Shown: positions 1 through 11,779 of the stretch, in pieces | Numbering within the stretch: the first letter of the stretch is position 1 | Layout of the letters: each line of letters opens with the position of its first letter | Origin: Chamaecrista fasciculata | Lineage: Eukaryota; Streptophyta; Magnoliopsida; Fabales; Fabaceae | Length of the DNA stretch: 64,000 nt | Direction: 5' to 3' | Assembly (NCBI GenBank): GCA_003254925.1 | Contig: QANZ01016182.1 | Location: forward strand, 70,039 to 134,038 | Notes under the pieces: model-generated | The model's input: the letters and a program-made list of their open reading frames with translations, nothing else | What the model was told of the DNA's origin: nothing | Databases searched by the model: none | Program-made: the position numbers and the translations under genes

Positions 1-281
1 AAAAAACAAAAGACAAAACCAAACAAAGGTTCTAAATAATTGAACCCACTTTGCTTTTCTTCTTCAGATTCAGAGTTAGCCTATTGAAATCATCTTTTCT
101 GAATTTTCAAGTTCAGATTTTTGTATGAGAATACATTTTGAATAAGATTGCTTTCAATGAAAGATATGAGTAAGAGTATGATTAGTGAGTATCACACTCA
201 AACTTTCTTTTTCTCCATGATCTTTTCTCTAGAGAGTCTCGGAGAATTTGGGTATGAGGAGGTTTGATTCAGCGTGGGAGA

Positions 282-1578
282 TGGAGAATAGCGACAGATG
301 ATAAGAATATTGTGAGCTCTAATTGGAAAGTGAATCCACAAGAATGCATAGAGTATGTAAAGGAGTATGCAATGGGTGGAAGCTATCTATGTTAAGGATT
401 TACAAAACAGTGTGTGATGAGGCAGAGATTTATGCTAAGACTGTGGAATTGAATGGAGATGGAAAAGATGTGTGGATTTTTGACATTGATGAGACTCTAA
501 TCTCAAATATCCCCTATTATAATGCACATGGGTATGTATGTAACTATGTATATATATGATTCATTTATTGCATTTTCCCAGCTTTCTCACTTTCTCTTAT
601 AATTTGGATGGTAATTTGGACTTAATTAGGTATGATTATTTTGACCATGTGGAGTTTGGTAAGTGGGTGGAGAAGGCTATGGCACCAGCAATAGAACCTA
701 GTTTAAAACTCTATCAAGAGGTTTTGAATCTGGGTTTTAAGGTTATATTGCTCTCTGGGAGGAGTGAAACCCAAAGGAATGTTACTGTTGATAACTTAAT
801 CAATGCTGGCTTTGGGGATTGGCACCACCTCATATATATTAAGGTAATCTTCAAACTATTAGAATAAAGTAATAATTGAATAAGATTATTGATCTAATAA
901 TTTAATCTTTAAAATATTAAAATAAATAGTTTAGTCTTTATAAAAAAAGGGCAAAAGTACTTATTTTGTCCCCAAACTTTATATATGTTGTCAATTTTGT
1001 CTTAAATCTTTTTTTGTTGTCAATTTCGTCCCCAATCTTTCACATTTTTGTCAATTTTATCTTTTGCACTTACTTTAGCCAAATATTAACGACAAAATCT
1101 ATGTGGCTAATGATATATAATGTAAAATTGATAGAAAAATAAATCAAATCCTAACTCAAATTGAAAAATAGGATGTTGTCTGTCATTAATTTATTAAAAG
1201 AAGTTAGTCAAAGGATAAAATTAACGAAAATGTGAAAAATTGGAGAAGAAATTGACAGCAAAAAAAAGATTAGGAACGAAATTGACCGTTGGTATAAAAT
1301 TTGGAGACGAAATTAATACTTTTACCTAAAAAATGAGTTTTTTTTTTCATCAAGTCTAATTTTCACTTTTGGACTTTACATTTTTCTCAATTCTAAACCA
1401 TCTATTATTGTGATGTTTAGAGGCCAAGATGATGAAGGGAAAACATCAACAATCTTCAAGTCAGAGAGAAGGATACAGAATCCATGGAAACACAGGAGAC
1501 CAATGGAGTGACTTGTTGGGTTTTTCATTATCAATTTGCTCTTTCAAACTTCCCAATCCAATGTACTATATCCCCTAA
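282..1578 (+). pseudogene. HAD-family acid phosphatase (VSP-type) pseudogene, copy 1
   Basis: A degraded paralogue of the intact gene at 4607-7695. Homologous exons lie at about 282-531, 630-843 and 1421-1578, with GT/AG borders at 532, 629, 844 and 1420. The catalytic block FDIDETLISN and the VILLSGRSE block are present. Three changes break the frame relative to copy 2: a 4-base CTAT duplication in exon 1 near 385, a 4-base TATA-type insertion at the end of exon 2 near 836, and a 20-base deletion in exon 3 near 1465. I see no ATG followed by a signal peptide; the open stretch from 323 starts at a TTG. The 5' flank (1-80) resembles the leader of copy 2, so this looks like a tandem duplicate that died. 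A sequencing error could explain one of the frame changes but not all three. Confidence 0.82.
950..1326. mobile_element. Mutator-like MITE in intron 2 of the phosphatase pseudogene
   Basis: The terminal inverted repeats begin GGCAAAAGTACTTATTTTGT and, from the right end, GGTAAAAGTATTAATTTCGT. Flanking 9-bp near-duplications are TAAAAAAAG at 941-949 and TAAAAAATG at 1327-1335 (8 of 9 match). The left arm carries TGTCC/CGTCC-type motifs at 967, 998, 1027 and 1058. There is no coding capacity. A second member of the family is at 3638-3916. Confidence 0.75.
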
Positions 1579-2730
1579 TAATATTGGATTTGGATTAATG
1601 TGAGAAACCCATCTGTGAGGTAAAATAATGTTATTTTAGGCATTCTCCTAAAATACAAACTTCATCAATCAGCCAAAAGTAAATTAATGAATAATAGTTG
1701 ACAGTCTACAAAGAGAAATCATTAATGCTGTATTAGGAGTATTGTTTATTTCTCTAGCACTAAAGCATTCTTAAGCTAAAGAGAGCACAACTACTGCATT
1801 AGAGAGAAAGAATAATAATATGATGGGAGTATTTGATTCCTTTCTTTATTTTTTTTTTTGAAAAAAATAACAAAATCAAAGAACTTATTTATTAATAGCT
1901 TAATTTTTAAAATGGGCAAACTTGGAAAAAAAAAAGAAAAAGAAAAATAGACCCGTTTAAGAATAGGTCTCAGTGGATTGACATATTTAGTTTATGGGCT
2001 ACACGTGTTGTGACAGGTTAACTTTTAAGCTAATCAGACTTGTATAAACAAAAAAATTCTTGGTAATTTAATATTTGATGAACATAGTTTGAAGTTTGAA
2101 ATTCTCATTTATAATTTGAGATTACCTAACAATAACATGGCATCACAATTCATACCATTACTTCTAATACGTATATTTTCATTTTGTTCACTATTACTTT
2201 ATTGTAATAATTTTAAAGGTTTTTCACATATAACTATCTTTAATTTGTACCAACATCTTTGTAAGTTGTTATCTTAAATAAAGTATATGTTCTAGTATTT
2301 TAGGAAGAGGAGAGTAAAAGAGGAACAAGAAAATTAGAGGAAAAAAAGAAGTACCAAATTTGAACGTCAAGCAAGACTTATTTTTTTTTGGTCATAAGCA
2401 AGACTTATTTATTAAAGCAGATTCGAACATTATTACTTTTTTTTTGGGTCAAAAACATTATTACTTAAAGAGCTTATTTTTTTTTGGACAACACTTAAAG
2501 AGCTTAAAAATAAACAGATTAACACGGTTTTAATGAAGATATTAAAAATTGGCCAAAAAAAAAGGAAGATTTTAAAAATGGCCCAATTTTGACTCGATCA
2601 AACCCAATAGTTCGCCTTGGCCTAATCCATGTCTAATCAGGCCAAGTTCTAAGTCTAGTCAAAACTCAATCCGTAAACTATTCTATTTTATTTCATTTCA
2701 TTATATTAAGAGGATCTCGACCAAAAAAAA
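1579..2730. other. AT-rich intergenic stretch
   Basis: Flank of the phosphatase pseudogene. It holds many A and T runs and no supported gene. A 62-codon open frame at 2089-2277 has no family features and is probably chance. Confidence 0.5.
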
Positions 2731-2739
2731 ATATATTAA

Positions 2740-3252
2740 GAGGAAACCTACTATTTGGTCCCTCTTTTTTCACACTTTTAACTATTTGGTCCCTGCATTT
2801 TTGAAGTAGACTATTTGGTCCCTCATTTATTATAATTGTCAACTATTTAGTCCCTCATTTATCATAATCGTCACCTATCAGACGTTAAATGTCACTTTAT
2901 CATCCGAATTACCTAAATCAATCAAACCGGATCAATAAACACAATAAAACTGGCCTAAAATTGAGTCAGACCCAAATATTTGTATAACACGTAAAGTTTT
3001 CACAAGGTATAAATTATTGAATTATTTCCAAATCTCAAACCTAAGGTGATTCCAAATAGTTAAATATATGACATTTAACGTGTTACATGTGCACTTAATG
3101 ACTAAGTTATCAGTGTTGGTAACGAAGATATGGTACATGGACTAACGAGTTGACATTTCTAATTTTTGAGGGACCAAATAGTCTATTTCAAAAGTGCAGG
3201 GACCAAATAGTTAAAGGTGTGAAAAAGGAGAGACCAAATAGTAGGTTTCCTC
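2740..3252. mobile_element. Mutator-like MITE, GAGGAAACC ends
   Basis: Perfect terminal inverted repeats start GAGGAAACCTACTATTTGGT. The 9-bp flanks are ATATATTAA (2731-2739) and TTATATTAA (3253-3261), matching 8 of 9. The left arm repeats CTATTTGGTCC-like units at 2757, 2788, 2817 and 2849. There is no open frame of note. Just upstream, at 2701-2714, the target sequence plus the first five element bases occurs once more. Confidence 0.85.
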
Positions 3253-3278
3253 TTATATTAATGATGATTCATTTTCTA

Positions 3279-3603
3279 TGAAGCATGGACACTGACACGG
3301 ACACGGACACAGCGACACGTTAAACTCTCAAAATTACGCGACACGACACGGCATATATTTATATATATAAATAATTAAATATTCATAATTTTTAATGAAA
3401 AAATTAAAAATTACAATTTTTATTCATAATATATGTCATATCTATTATTATTATTTTCTCTTTCCTATCATGTTAAAGTTACAAAAAATTGATTTATATT
3501 CTAAAATTTATGGATATGTGTCGTGTCGGTGTCATACGAGTGTCGGACACTGACACGTGTCTGACACGGCGACACGCCTTTAAAATGAAGTGTCCATGCT
3601 TCC
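3279..3603. mobile_element. TA-flanked MITE, TGAAGCATGG ends (copy 1)
   Basis: The ends TGAAGCATGGACACTGACAC and, inverted, AAGTGTCCATGCTTC are flanked by TA on both sides (3277-3278, 3604-3605). The sub-terminal regions are runs of GACACGG/GTGTCGG repeats and the centre is very AT-rich. Two further complete copies (44716-45034, 62168-62505) and one truncated copy (55098-55314) share this layout. Confidence 0.8.
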
Positions 3604-3637
3604 TAGTTCATTTTCATTCTCCCTCAAATTTCAAAAA

Positions 3638-3916
3638 GGCCCAAACATTACACCAACCGTCAATTTTGTCCCCAATCTTTTATATTTTCGTCAATTTTAT
3701 CCTTTGAGTTAGGATTTGAGTTTTTTTTTTCTATCAATTTTACATTATATATCGTTGACTACATAGATTCTATCGTTAATATTTGGCTAAAATAAAAGCA
3801 AAGGATAAATTTGACCAAAATGTAAAAGATTAGGGACGATATTGACAACAAAAAACAGATTGAGGACAAAATTGACAGCAAGTGTAAAGTTTGGGGACAA
3901 AATGAGTGCTTTTGCC
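3638..3916. mobile_element. Mutator-like MITE, second copy of the GGCAAAAG family
   Basis: The right end reads as TGAGTGCTTTTGCC and internal sequence matches the element at 950-1326. The left arm seems to have lost about 20 bp just inside the GGC end. Flanks TTTCAAAAA (3629-3637) and TTTAAAAAA (3917-3925) match in 8 of 9 positions. Confidence 0.6.
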
Positions 3917-4606
3917 TTTAAAAAAAAATAGTGTAAATTTTTTTCATTCTCTTAAATATGACATCTCATAACTCATTAACAATAAATTATGATAAAAAAT
4001 AAACTTAGATATTAAGAAACCTTGGAATTAAAAAAGCATTAACTCACGTGCCAAAAATAAATTGGATTAATGATTGAAAAGCACATGGTGGGGATAAGAA
4101 AAGGACTAGTTTGTAACTTTGTAGAGTACTAAACCACATATGAATATGAATATGATTGGGCACATATCACTTTCTTCTTCTTGGCGCTCAAAGCCTCAAA
4201 AAGGGTCACACAAAACTCCTTCCTTTGCCTAATCATTCACTCCATCAGATTCAGACTCAACCACACACACCCACCAACAAGAAATCGAATATCCCAAAAG
4301 AATCAAATCCTCTTCTTTCCTTTCACACTCCAAAAGCACAAGCTCTTTCTTTCCTCAACTCGCACGCCACTGTTCATCATCTTGTAAAGAAACGCACATT
4401 GAAAAAAGAGAGGGGAAAAGAAAACCAAACAAGGTTTTTTTAGTTACCCTCTCTGGTTTGTTTCTGGATTCTTTGTTTCTCTCTTACACTTACATACATA
4501 CCCCACAAGGGAATCGACGAATTTGGAGTTTTCTATTGGTTCCGGGATTACCGTCAATATCATCATATCATTCGTTACTATTATCGCACCTTTTTCGTCC
4601 ATCCTC

Positions 4607-7600
4607 ATGACTTTCTTACCCCTTTTCCTCATTCTTTCTCTCTCTTCTTCCATCGCCTTTTCTCTTGACACTCTCGATACCCACCTTCTCCCTAGACCGC
4701 TAATCCTTGAATACTCCGGCAACGTTGATACCCAAATCAGGGGAATCGACGAAGAAATTAGGTTAAGATGTACCAGCTGGAGATTCGCTGTGGAAGCCAA
4801 TAATCTCAACCCTTGGAAATCGATTCCGCTAGAATGCGTTGAGTATGTCAGAGACTACATGGTGGGTCGGGGCTATGTTTCGGATCTAGAAACCGTGTCT
4901 AAGGAGGCAGGGATTTTCGCCAACAGTGTGGAATTAAATGGTGATGGAAAAGACGCGTGGATTTTCGACATTGACGAGACTCTGCTTTCAAATCTCCCCT
5001 ATTATTCTGAACATGGATATGGGTAATTTCCCCCTTATTCTGTATGATTTTTCTCTGATTTTGGAGTTCAAATGCAGTGTATTAGCTGCAATTTGAATTC
5101 TGAAGTGTTGGGTTGTGTTTGATGATGAAAACCAAACATAATATATAATAGACCTCCCTTTTTGAAGTATTGTAAGCTCAAATTGGATATGATAGCTCTG
5201 TTATACAACAAAATATGCAGTGCTTTTTAGCTGTAATTTTGAAATTTCAAGTGTTGGGTTGTATTTGATGAATATTGAACATGATAGATAGACCTCCCTT
5301 TCTGAAGTATTGTGTGCTCTTTCTTTTGCAGGTATGAGCTTTTTGACCATGTAGGGTTTGATATTTGGGTGGAGAAGGCTATTGCACCTGCAATAGAAGC
5401 CAGTCTAAAACTCTATCAAGAGGTTTTGAATCTGGGTTTTAAGGTTATTTTACTCACGGGAAGGAGCGAAAGGCATAGGAATGTTACTGTAGACAATTTA
5501 ACTCGTGCTGGGTTTAGGGGTTGGCACCAGCTCATATTAAGGTAATTCTGAAATATTGTTTCCATTGATGTAGAGTACGAGAAAATGTGGTTTATATGTT
5601 AAATGCCAAGGAAAATTATCTATTAGACATCTAATTTTGTCTGAAGTTGATTCAATTTGTAATGGCTTTTGAATACCATTGTGTTTTTGTGTATGTATGT
5701 GCTGGCATCAATTCTGCATTACAAAAAAGCATAACTTAATTCTTTCATGAAAAGCCATCGTTGATCTACATAATTGGATCTTATGTTTAAATCATCAAAA
5801 TATTCAAATGTGCTGACTGCTGAGCAAATGAATGCTATCTTGATTTTTCAACAATTATCTTGTTTCATCAATCATCATGCATTAATATATGTTTAACTGA
5901 GCAGAATTAGGCATGTTTTAGTAAAATTACCTGAAAATGATGATAATATTACTGCTTCCTGCATTTTATTATTGTGAGATGTCAAAGGTCCTGATCCATA
6001 TAGCATAACAGGCTTATCTAAAGATAGACGCCTACGGAAGATACTATTTGAGAAAAAAATATATTGTGCCTTGGTTAGCTTTCAAATATTTTCGTTGTTT
6101 TCCTGTTTTGGAGGGCAAGCAGTGCCTAAGAGGTGTGCAATATATATACAAGCAGTGTGCAATGGGTCATTGACACTTGTGAAAATATTTGTGCATTGTT
6201 AACAACGTGAAAAAAATGAAAAGTAATAGCACGAAAAAGCGACATCTCTTGAGTAGAATAGTTGAGAGTAATTGGGTTTGGATGGGATCCATGAATGACA
6301 AAGCAGTAGGGATACATATATTCTTTTAGTGCTAGACCTTTCCAAGGGATTAATCAGCCTTGAGGGTGGAGGAAACTTAATGAAGCAGTTTCTGTCAAAC
6401 TTTCATTGAGGATTGATTGATTTTTTTCAATTAATGTGGATGAAAGGTGAATTTAACTTGGTTGTACCATGTCTTTTAAGTAGTAATTAGCATAGTTTTG
6501 AAAGTCTCATGAGTTAGCAGAAAGCCATTTTGTTTGTTGCATGTAAAGAATGGAGACTGATAGAAACCCTCTGGAGAACACCTTTAAAGCTTGTTCACAC
6601 ATCAGAATCCTATACTTTAACTGTGGGAAATGGGAATCAACCTTATTTCTGTATCAACTACTTTCATAATGGCATGAACTGATTTGTTGGGCATCATATA
6701 TTCATATTTATAGCTTCTATATATAATGGACTTAAAAGCCAATTGAAAGTCATGCCAGCATCAATATTGGAACTTTTTTTTGGAAACTAGATATTGAGGG
6801 GTTGGATATCACATGCAAAATCTTGTAAGTTGTAACAGTTTTTGAGCTAGGAAAGTATTTAAAATATGAAATCTTAGTGCATTAATTTGATTTGTTGATA
6901 ATTATATAGTTGTTTCAAGTACAACAGAGTTAGATCACATTCTTGTAATTCATTCTTGTTTGATTGTTGCTGTGCCTTTATGCATTGGCAATACCTGCAT
7001 ATAGCTATTACGAATAAATTCTCCCAAATGAAAGGGTATCCATGACTGCATACACTTATTCTGTACTGTTGTAATAGAGATCTTTTGGGCTTTGGCGAGT
7101 TCAGTTCATGATCTGAAACATTTTCAAAATAAGCTGAAGTGTAGATATTACTGAAATCTCCAGTTTTGAATATAGAGAAAACTATCAATTTAGTCCTTAG
7201 ATTATGTAGGCATTACTATTTTAGTCCTTGAATTTTTTAAATGTTTGATTTAGTTCTTGAAAATTCATGAGGAGAGACTAAATTGTACACTGCTAGAGTG
7301 TTCATAGAAAGATTATTTTGTAACGAGTCATTAAATTTTAAGGACTAAATCAAACATTTCTGAGAATCAAGAACTAAAATGACAGTGTCCATATCATCTA
7401 GAGACTAGAAAGTCAGTGTACACACACACGCACACTCACACACACACTCTCTCTCTCTGTATATATATATGTTGTGTTTGTGAATTGTGAATGGTGTGTT
7501 GTTGTTGTGGTGTGCAGAGCCCCAGAAGATCATGGGAAAACAGCAACAGTATATAAGTCAGACAAAAGGAGTGAGATGGAGAGAGAAGGATACAGAATCC

Positions 7601-7695
7601 ATGGAAACTCAGGAGATCAGTGGAGTGACTTGTTGGGTTTTTCATTATCCCTTCGCTCTTTCAAGCTTCCCAATCCCATGTACTACATTGCCTAA
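4607..7695 (+). CDS. HAD-superfamily IIIB acid phosphatase / vegetative storage protein-like
   Basis: Exons 4607-5022, 5332-5541 and 7518-7695 join in phase to give 267 aa, the usual length for plant VSP-type acid phosphatases. Residues 1 to about 19 (MTFLPLFLILSLSSSIAFS) form a signal peptide, so the product enters the secretory route to the vacuole or cell wall. Motif I is FDIDET with D121 and D123, motif II is LTGRSE (T181), and the final acidic motif is GDQWSD (D242, D246), followed by the family tail SFKLPNPMYYIA. These are the residues HAD phosphatases use to form and break an aspartyl-phosphate, so it should be catalytic, unlike some soybean VSPs that lost the nucleophile. I chose ATG 4607 because the longer open frame upstream begins with TTG and places sequence before the signal peptide. 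Intron 2 (1976 bp) hosts a MITE. It is the intact partner of the pseudogene at 282-1578. Confidence 0.93.
5072..5331 (+). repeat. Tandem duplication inside phosphatase intron 1
   Basis: A segment beginning ATGCAGTG at 5072 recurs at 5215 (period about 143 bp), including the blocks AAGTGTTGGGTTGT and TAGACCTCCCTTT. Most of the 309-bp intron consists of these two diverged copies. Confidence 0.75.
7181..7415. mobile_element. MITE with ACTATCAATTTAGTCC arms in phosphatase intron 2
   Basis: The left arm has AGTCC-type motifs at 7192, 7223 and 7252. The right side carries the same motifs inverted (AAGGACTAAAT, GAACTAAAAT). A diverged relative lies in the pseudokinase intron at about 12981-13173. 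No clean target duplication was found, so the borders are approximate. Confidence 0.6.
7436..7474. repeat. Microsatellite (CA)n-(CT)n-(TA)n
   Basis: A compound simple repeat near the end of phosphatase intron 2, just before the exon 3 acceptor. Confidence 0.8.
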
Positions 7696-7759
7696 CTCTT
7701 CTCTTCTCTTTCCTCATAAATATATAATTCATCTGTGTACTATTCAAATTGTGTAATAT

Positions 7760-8395
7760 TCATCCTCTTCTCTCATTCACACTCCTATGTCTATGATCAA
7801 CATTCCAGTTCTACTAGCACTAAGCACTATAGTTTTCTTTCTATTTTTTTTTGGGTTTTATATAACAATGACTTTGTGTTGTAAGTGGTATGAGATAGGA
7901 TCTTCTGGATTATCCATAGCTAGTGGAATGATAAACTAACCCAGATCGTGAGTTATGTGAGTTGATTCACGTTAAGTTAAATTTTCTCAAGATTTTGTTA
8001 ACATAACTGATTAATTAGATGGGTTAAAGTGACTAATTTGATAAGTTGAACCAGTTGCCTTACTTGAGAGAGAAAAGATAATTGATATACCTTTTATTTT
8101 AGTATTACAAGATATGGATTGAGATTCAAACCCTCCTCACCTGAAGGAAATCCCAGAGTCATTTTGGAACCTAATGATGTGATTAATTATACTTTCATAA
8201 TTCTGGAGCAATCTTGAGCTTAATTAAGCAAAATTTTATTCATTCAATCTCAATTACAGTTGTGATGATACAAATATATTTGAAGTAAAATAAAACTCAT
8301 GGGAGAATGAATTAGTGACTTTTTTTTTTGTTTGGTCTTTTAATCAAGTGTCAATAGTTTAAATCTCACATTTAAATATAGATAGGTGCATTTTG
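7760..8395. other. Intergenic, 3' flank of the phosphatase
   Basis: AT-rich sequence with no gene or clear repeat border that I can support. Confidence 0.5.
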
Positions 8396-8398
8396 GGA

Positions 8399-8722
8399 CC
8401 CGGATCCTCTGCATTCAGAGGATCCTCTATAGTTCTTTGAAGTTGCCTGCTTGAAGAAAACACAAATGAAACACTGCGTTTCATTGGTCCCGTGTTCGAG
8501 TCCTTATGAATACAGTTACCTTTGTTGGGAGACTCACCCACAATAGCCAAGTGCGCAACCCGGGTCGAGTCCGGATTAGTCGAGGAGTGGCCTCAGATAT
8601 CGGACAGACAACTAAAAAAAATGATAGCCACGTGGCACAATCTTAACGGCGACCACTAAATTCGACAGCTAAAAAATGTCCAAATGCAGAGAAATTCAGA
8701 GAGGCCAAATTCGGAGGATCCA
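8399..8722. mobile_element. GGATCC-ended repeat with an internal SINE-like remnant
   Basis: The left side is a perfect hairpin GGATCCTCTG/CAGAGGATCC (8402-8425), and the right side has TTCGGAGGATCCAAT. From about 8489 to 8620 lies a block with a box-B-like GTGTTCGAGTCC and an A-rich end, resembling the 3' part of a tRNA-derived SINE. Borders are uncertain. Confidence 0.4.
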
Positions 8723-9414
8723 ATTTCTGCATTTTGTGGTTATAGGTATTCTGATGTACACCAAAAATAAATTTTAATTAATTCTTGAAATAAAAAACGA
8801 TTGTTTGGCAAGTTCAGCATCCATGTATTTAACATTTAAGCCAAGGACCGCTGATTTCAATAAGAGCCGTATTAGTGGCTTTGATTACTTTTATTTTCTT
8901 TCAACGTTTACTTTTCATGAAAAAATAAGATTATTTGTTTTAGAGCAAACCCCCTTTTTGGTCCCTCAATTGTTACTGAGTCGAGGAATCGGTCCCTCAA
9001 TTGTGGGAAACTAGAACTCAGTCCCTCAATTGTACAATCCCGTTTACGTTTTGGTCCCCCACGTCTGGTCCGTTAGTGATAGAGGTGTTAAGTGATGACG
9101 TGTCACCGTTATCTGCTTAGGTGGCCGTTAAATGCTTAGTTGAGGGACCAAATCCTCGACTCAGTAACAATTGAGGGACCAAAAAGGGGGTTTGCTCAAA
9201 TTAGTATCCAACTCATTTCCACTTGACACCTCATTAAAACTACTCTCTTGCAATTTGGTCCCAAAACCCCTAAATCCCCTAAAATTTTTTTTTAATCCTC
9301 TTATTCATCTTTTTCATCTTCTTCATTCATTTTAGTCCCAAATGCTAAAAATAAAATTGTAAAGTATCCCAAAACCCTTCCAAACATTCCAATTTAGTCC
9401 TTAAATGTATTAAA

Positions 9415-9650
9415 AACCCTAAAACTTAAGCCCCAAACTCTAAACCCTAAACCCTAAAATCCTAAACTCTAAACCCTAAAACCCTAAATTCCTAAAATTG
9501 TAAAGTGTCCTAAAACTCTTCCAAACATTCCAATTTAGTCCTTAAAAGTATTAAAAACCCTAAAATCCTAAAACCCTAAACTCTAAAACCCTAAACCCTA
9601 AAATCTAAAACCCTAAACCCCTAGACCCTAAATCCTAAACCCCTAAAAAA
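9415..9650 (+). repeat. Degenerate telomere-like CCCTAAA tract
   Basis: Many AAACCCT/CCCTAAA units separated by variants such as CTCTAAA and TCCTAAA. The tract lies inside the left half of the Mutator-like element and recurs in copy 2, so it is part of the element rather than a telomere scar. Confidence 0.8.
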
Positions 9651-9958
9651 ACTACTCTCTTGCAATTTGGTCCCTAAATCCTACTTTCCTCTTCATCTTT
9701 CATCATCTTCATCTTCTTATCCACTCCAAACCCCAAACCACAAAACCCTAAAACTACACAACCAGAATTCACCAAAGATTACACAAGTTTCATCAATTCA
9801 TCAATTCTTGATTAAAAAATAATAGTTCATCATCAGTTCATATCATCATCATCATCATCATTCATCAGTTCATCATCCATAAATTAAAAAAAAAAATCAG
9901 TTCATCATCAGTTCATATCATCATCATCATCATCATCATTCATCAGCCGAAAAGCTCT

Positions 9959-10338
9959 NNNNNNNNNNNNNNNNNNNNNNNNNNNNNNNNNNNNNNNNNN
10001 NNNNNNNNNNNNNNNNNNNNNNNNNNNNNNNNNNNNNNNNNNNNNNNNNNNNNNNNNNNNNNNNNNNNNNNNNNNNNNNNNNNNNNNNNNNNNNNNNNNN
10101 NNNNNNNNNNNNNNNNNNNNNNNNNNNNNNNNNNNNNNNNNNNNNNNNNNNNNNNNNNNNNNNNNNNNNNNNNNNNNNNNNNNNNNNNNNNNNNNNNNNN
10201 NNNNNNNNNNNNNNNNNNNNNNNNNNNNNNNNNNNNNNNNNNNNNNNNNNNNNNNNNNNNNNNNNNNNNNNNNNNNNNNNNNNNNNNNNNNNNNNNNNNN
10301 NNNNNNNNNNNNNNNNNNNNNNNNNNNNNNNNNNNNNN
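9959..10338. other. Assembly gap (380 Ns)
   Basis: The flanks match positions 18007 and about 18807 of the second element copy, so roughly 800 bp may be missing where 380 Ns are written. Frames that translate through the gap are meaningless. Confidence 0.85.
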
Positions 10339-10602
10339 GAGCAAACCCCCTTTTTGGTCCCTCAATTGTTACTGAGTCAAGGATTTGGTCCCTCAACTAA
10401 GCATTTAACGGCCACCTAAGCAGATAACGGTGACACGTCATCACTTAACACCTCTATCACTAACGGACCAGACGTGAGGGACCAAAACGTAAACGGGATT
10501 GTACAATTGAGGGACTGAGTTGTAGTTTTCCACAATTGAGGGACCGATTCCTCGACTCAGTAACAATTGAGGGACCAAAAAGGGGGTTTGCTCTTTGTTT
10601 TA

Positions 10603-11454
10603 AAATAGGAGATAAATCCAGTATTGGTACACGAAATACACCTAACTATTGGCATTTTTCTCATTGGTTGGACACGCTTTCAAAATTAATAACAAACGTT
10701 TAATAGGGTTGTGTGGCAATTTAATTTTTTAATGTTGTTAAGGAATTAACAAAGAAAAGTATCAACGAAGATATCTAGTTTTGTTTGTTATAATGATTTT
10801 GTTTGATATTGCTGAGATTTTGGGCTTCATGTGTTGTTTGGTCATTAGGTCAAACAAACAAAAACTTTGCTTTTGATTACTTTTATCAGTTTATGGTTGT
10901 AATTTGTAAAAAAACAAAACTTAATAACTCTCTCTACCCAAAAGAAAATAAATAACAATATTAATATCAATCTCGGTTATGAGTTTGAGTCATAGAATAT
11001 CTAGTTCAACAAATAATACTTCAAAATATAAATTAAAACCTACAAATTAAACTCAGTGACATATAATAAGTCTTAAGTACATATATTTAAATCCCACCGC
11101 ACAAACAATTTGGAGTAGATTTATCCTACTACTTTTTGCCTTTAGGTTATGATGAATTTAGGGCTTGTTTGGGATGACAATAAGATATTTTTAGGTTTAG
11201 TTTTATTTTGGTCATAAAATTATTTTTATTCTCTTTGTTCCTCAAACTTTTATATTTATTGTATTTTGGTTTCAAAAGGTGATTTTGTCTAATTTTTATC
11301 GTTATTTCTAACTTAAAAATTGAGATGAATAACTTTTTTGAGTTCTCTCTAATATGTATTATATAATAAGTGAATAGAAAAATAGAAAAAGAAATAACAT
11401 TCATTCTTAATTAAAAATTATATAAAAATTTGTAATTGATTTTTTTTTTTGTAT
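10603..11454. other. Intergenic, nothing recognised
   Basis: AT-rich sequence without a supported gene. The 85-codon minus-strand frame at 11147-11404 is low-complexity and Lys/Ile-rich, typical of chance frames in AT-rich DNA. Confidence 0.5.
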
Positions 11455-11492
11455 AAACTAAGGGTATCCATTGTCGGGGAACAATGAATAAT
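11455..11492 (-). mobile_element. 3' remnant of the 32977-33160 SINE family
   Basis: The stretch AAGGGTATCCATTGTCGGGG following a T run resembles the 3' end of the minus-strand SINE at 32977-33160 (AAGGGTATCTACCATCGGGA). Only the tail end is preserved. Confidence 0.5.
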
Positions 11493-11779
11493 AATTTGAG
11501 GACTAAAATATTAAAAAAATGATCATGGGTCACTGATTTACCTAGTTTTTAACAGGTTGATCAGAGTTAATTCCATCTCAATTACGAAATAATCTAATTA
11601 CTTGACCCACACTAGATTCCAAATTGATCAGGTCGGATGGTTCAAATTTATAAACAGAAAGAAGGCATTTGAAACTTTTGTACTTGAGATAGAAGAATGT
11701 GATGGATATTGGAGGCCTTTGGCCGAAGGAAATGTATAGTATACTTTACTTTTTATTCATATTTTGATAAAATAAAGAG

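Larger units (their letters stand above)
8943..10593. mobile_element. Long-TIR Mutator-like element, copy 1 (interrupted by the N gap)
   Basis: Both ends read GAGCAAACCCCCTTTTTGGT inward and are flanked by perfect 9-bp duplications TTTGTTTTA (8934-8942 and 10594-10602). The visible left arm runs through GGTCCCTCAATTG units at 8960, 8991, 9020 and 9053, then CCCTAAA-rich sequence, then a TCATCA-rich tract. By alignment to copy 2 (16972-19061), the gap hides the captured-gene region and the inner part of the right arm. The 9-bp duplication is the Mutator superfamily signature. It is non-autonomous as far as can be seen. Confidence 0.88.

Noticed and set aside
4523-4606. N-terminal extension of the acid phosphatase (28 residues)
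   Set aside because: It begins with TTG, not ATG, and would put sequence in front of a clear signal peptide.
6126-7188. Minus-strand frames of 63 and 104 codons
   Set aside because: They lie within intron 2 of the phosphatase gene and show no domain or splice support.
9415-9650. Interstitial telomere from a chromosome fusion
   Set aside because: The same tract occurs in the same place in a second transposon copy, so it is element sequence.
9908-10396. 140- and 162-codon frames
   Set aside because: They consist almost entirely of translated Ns.
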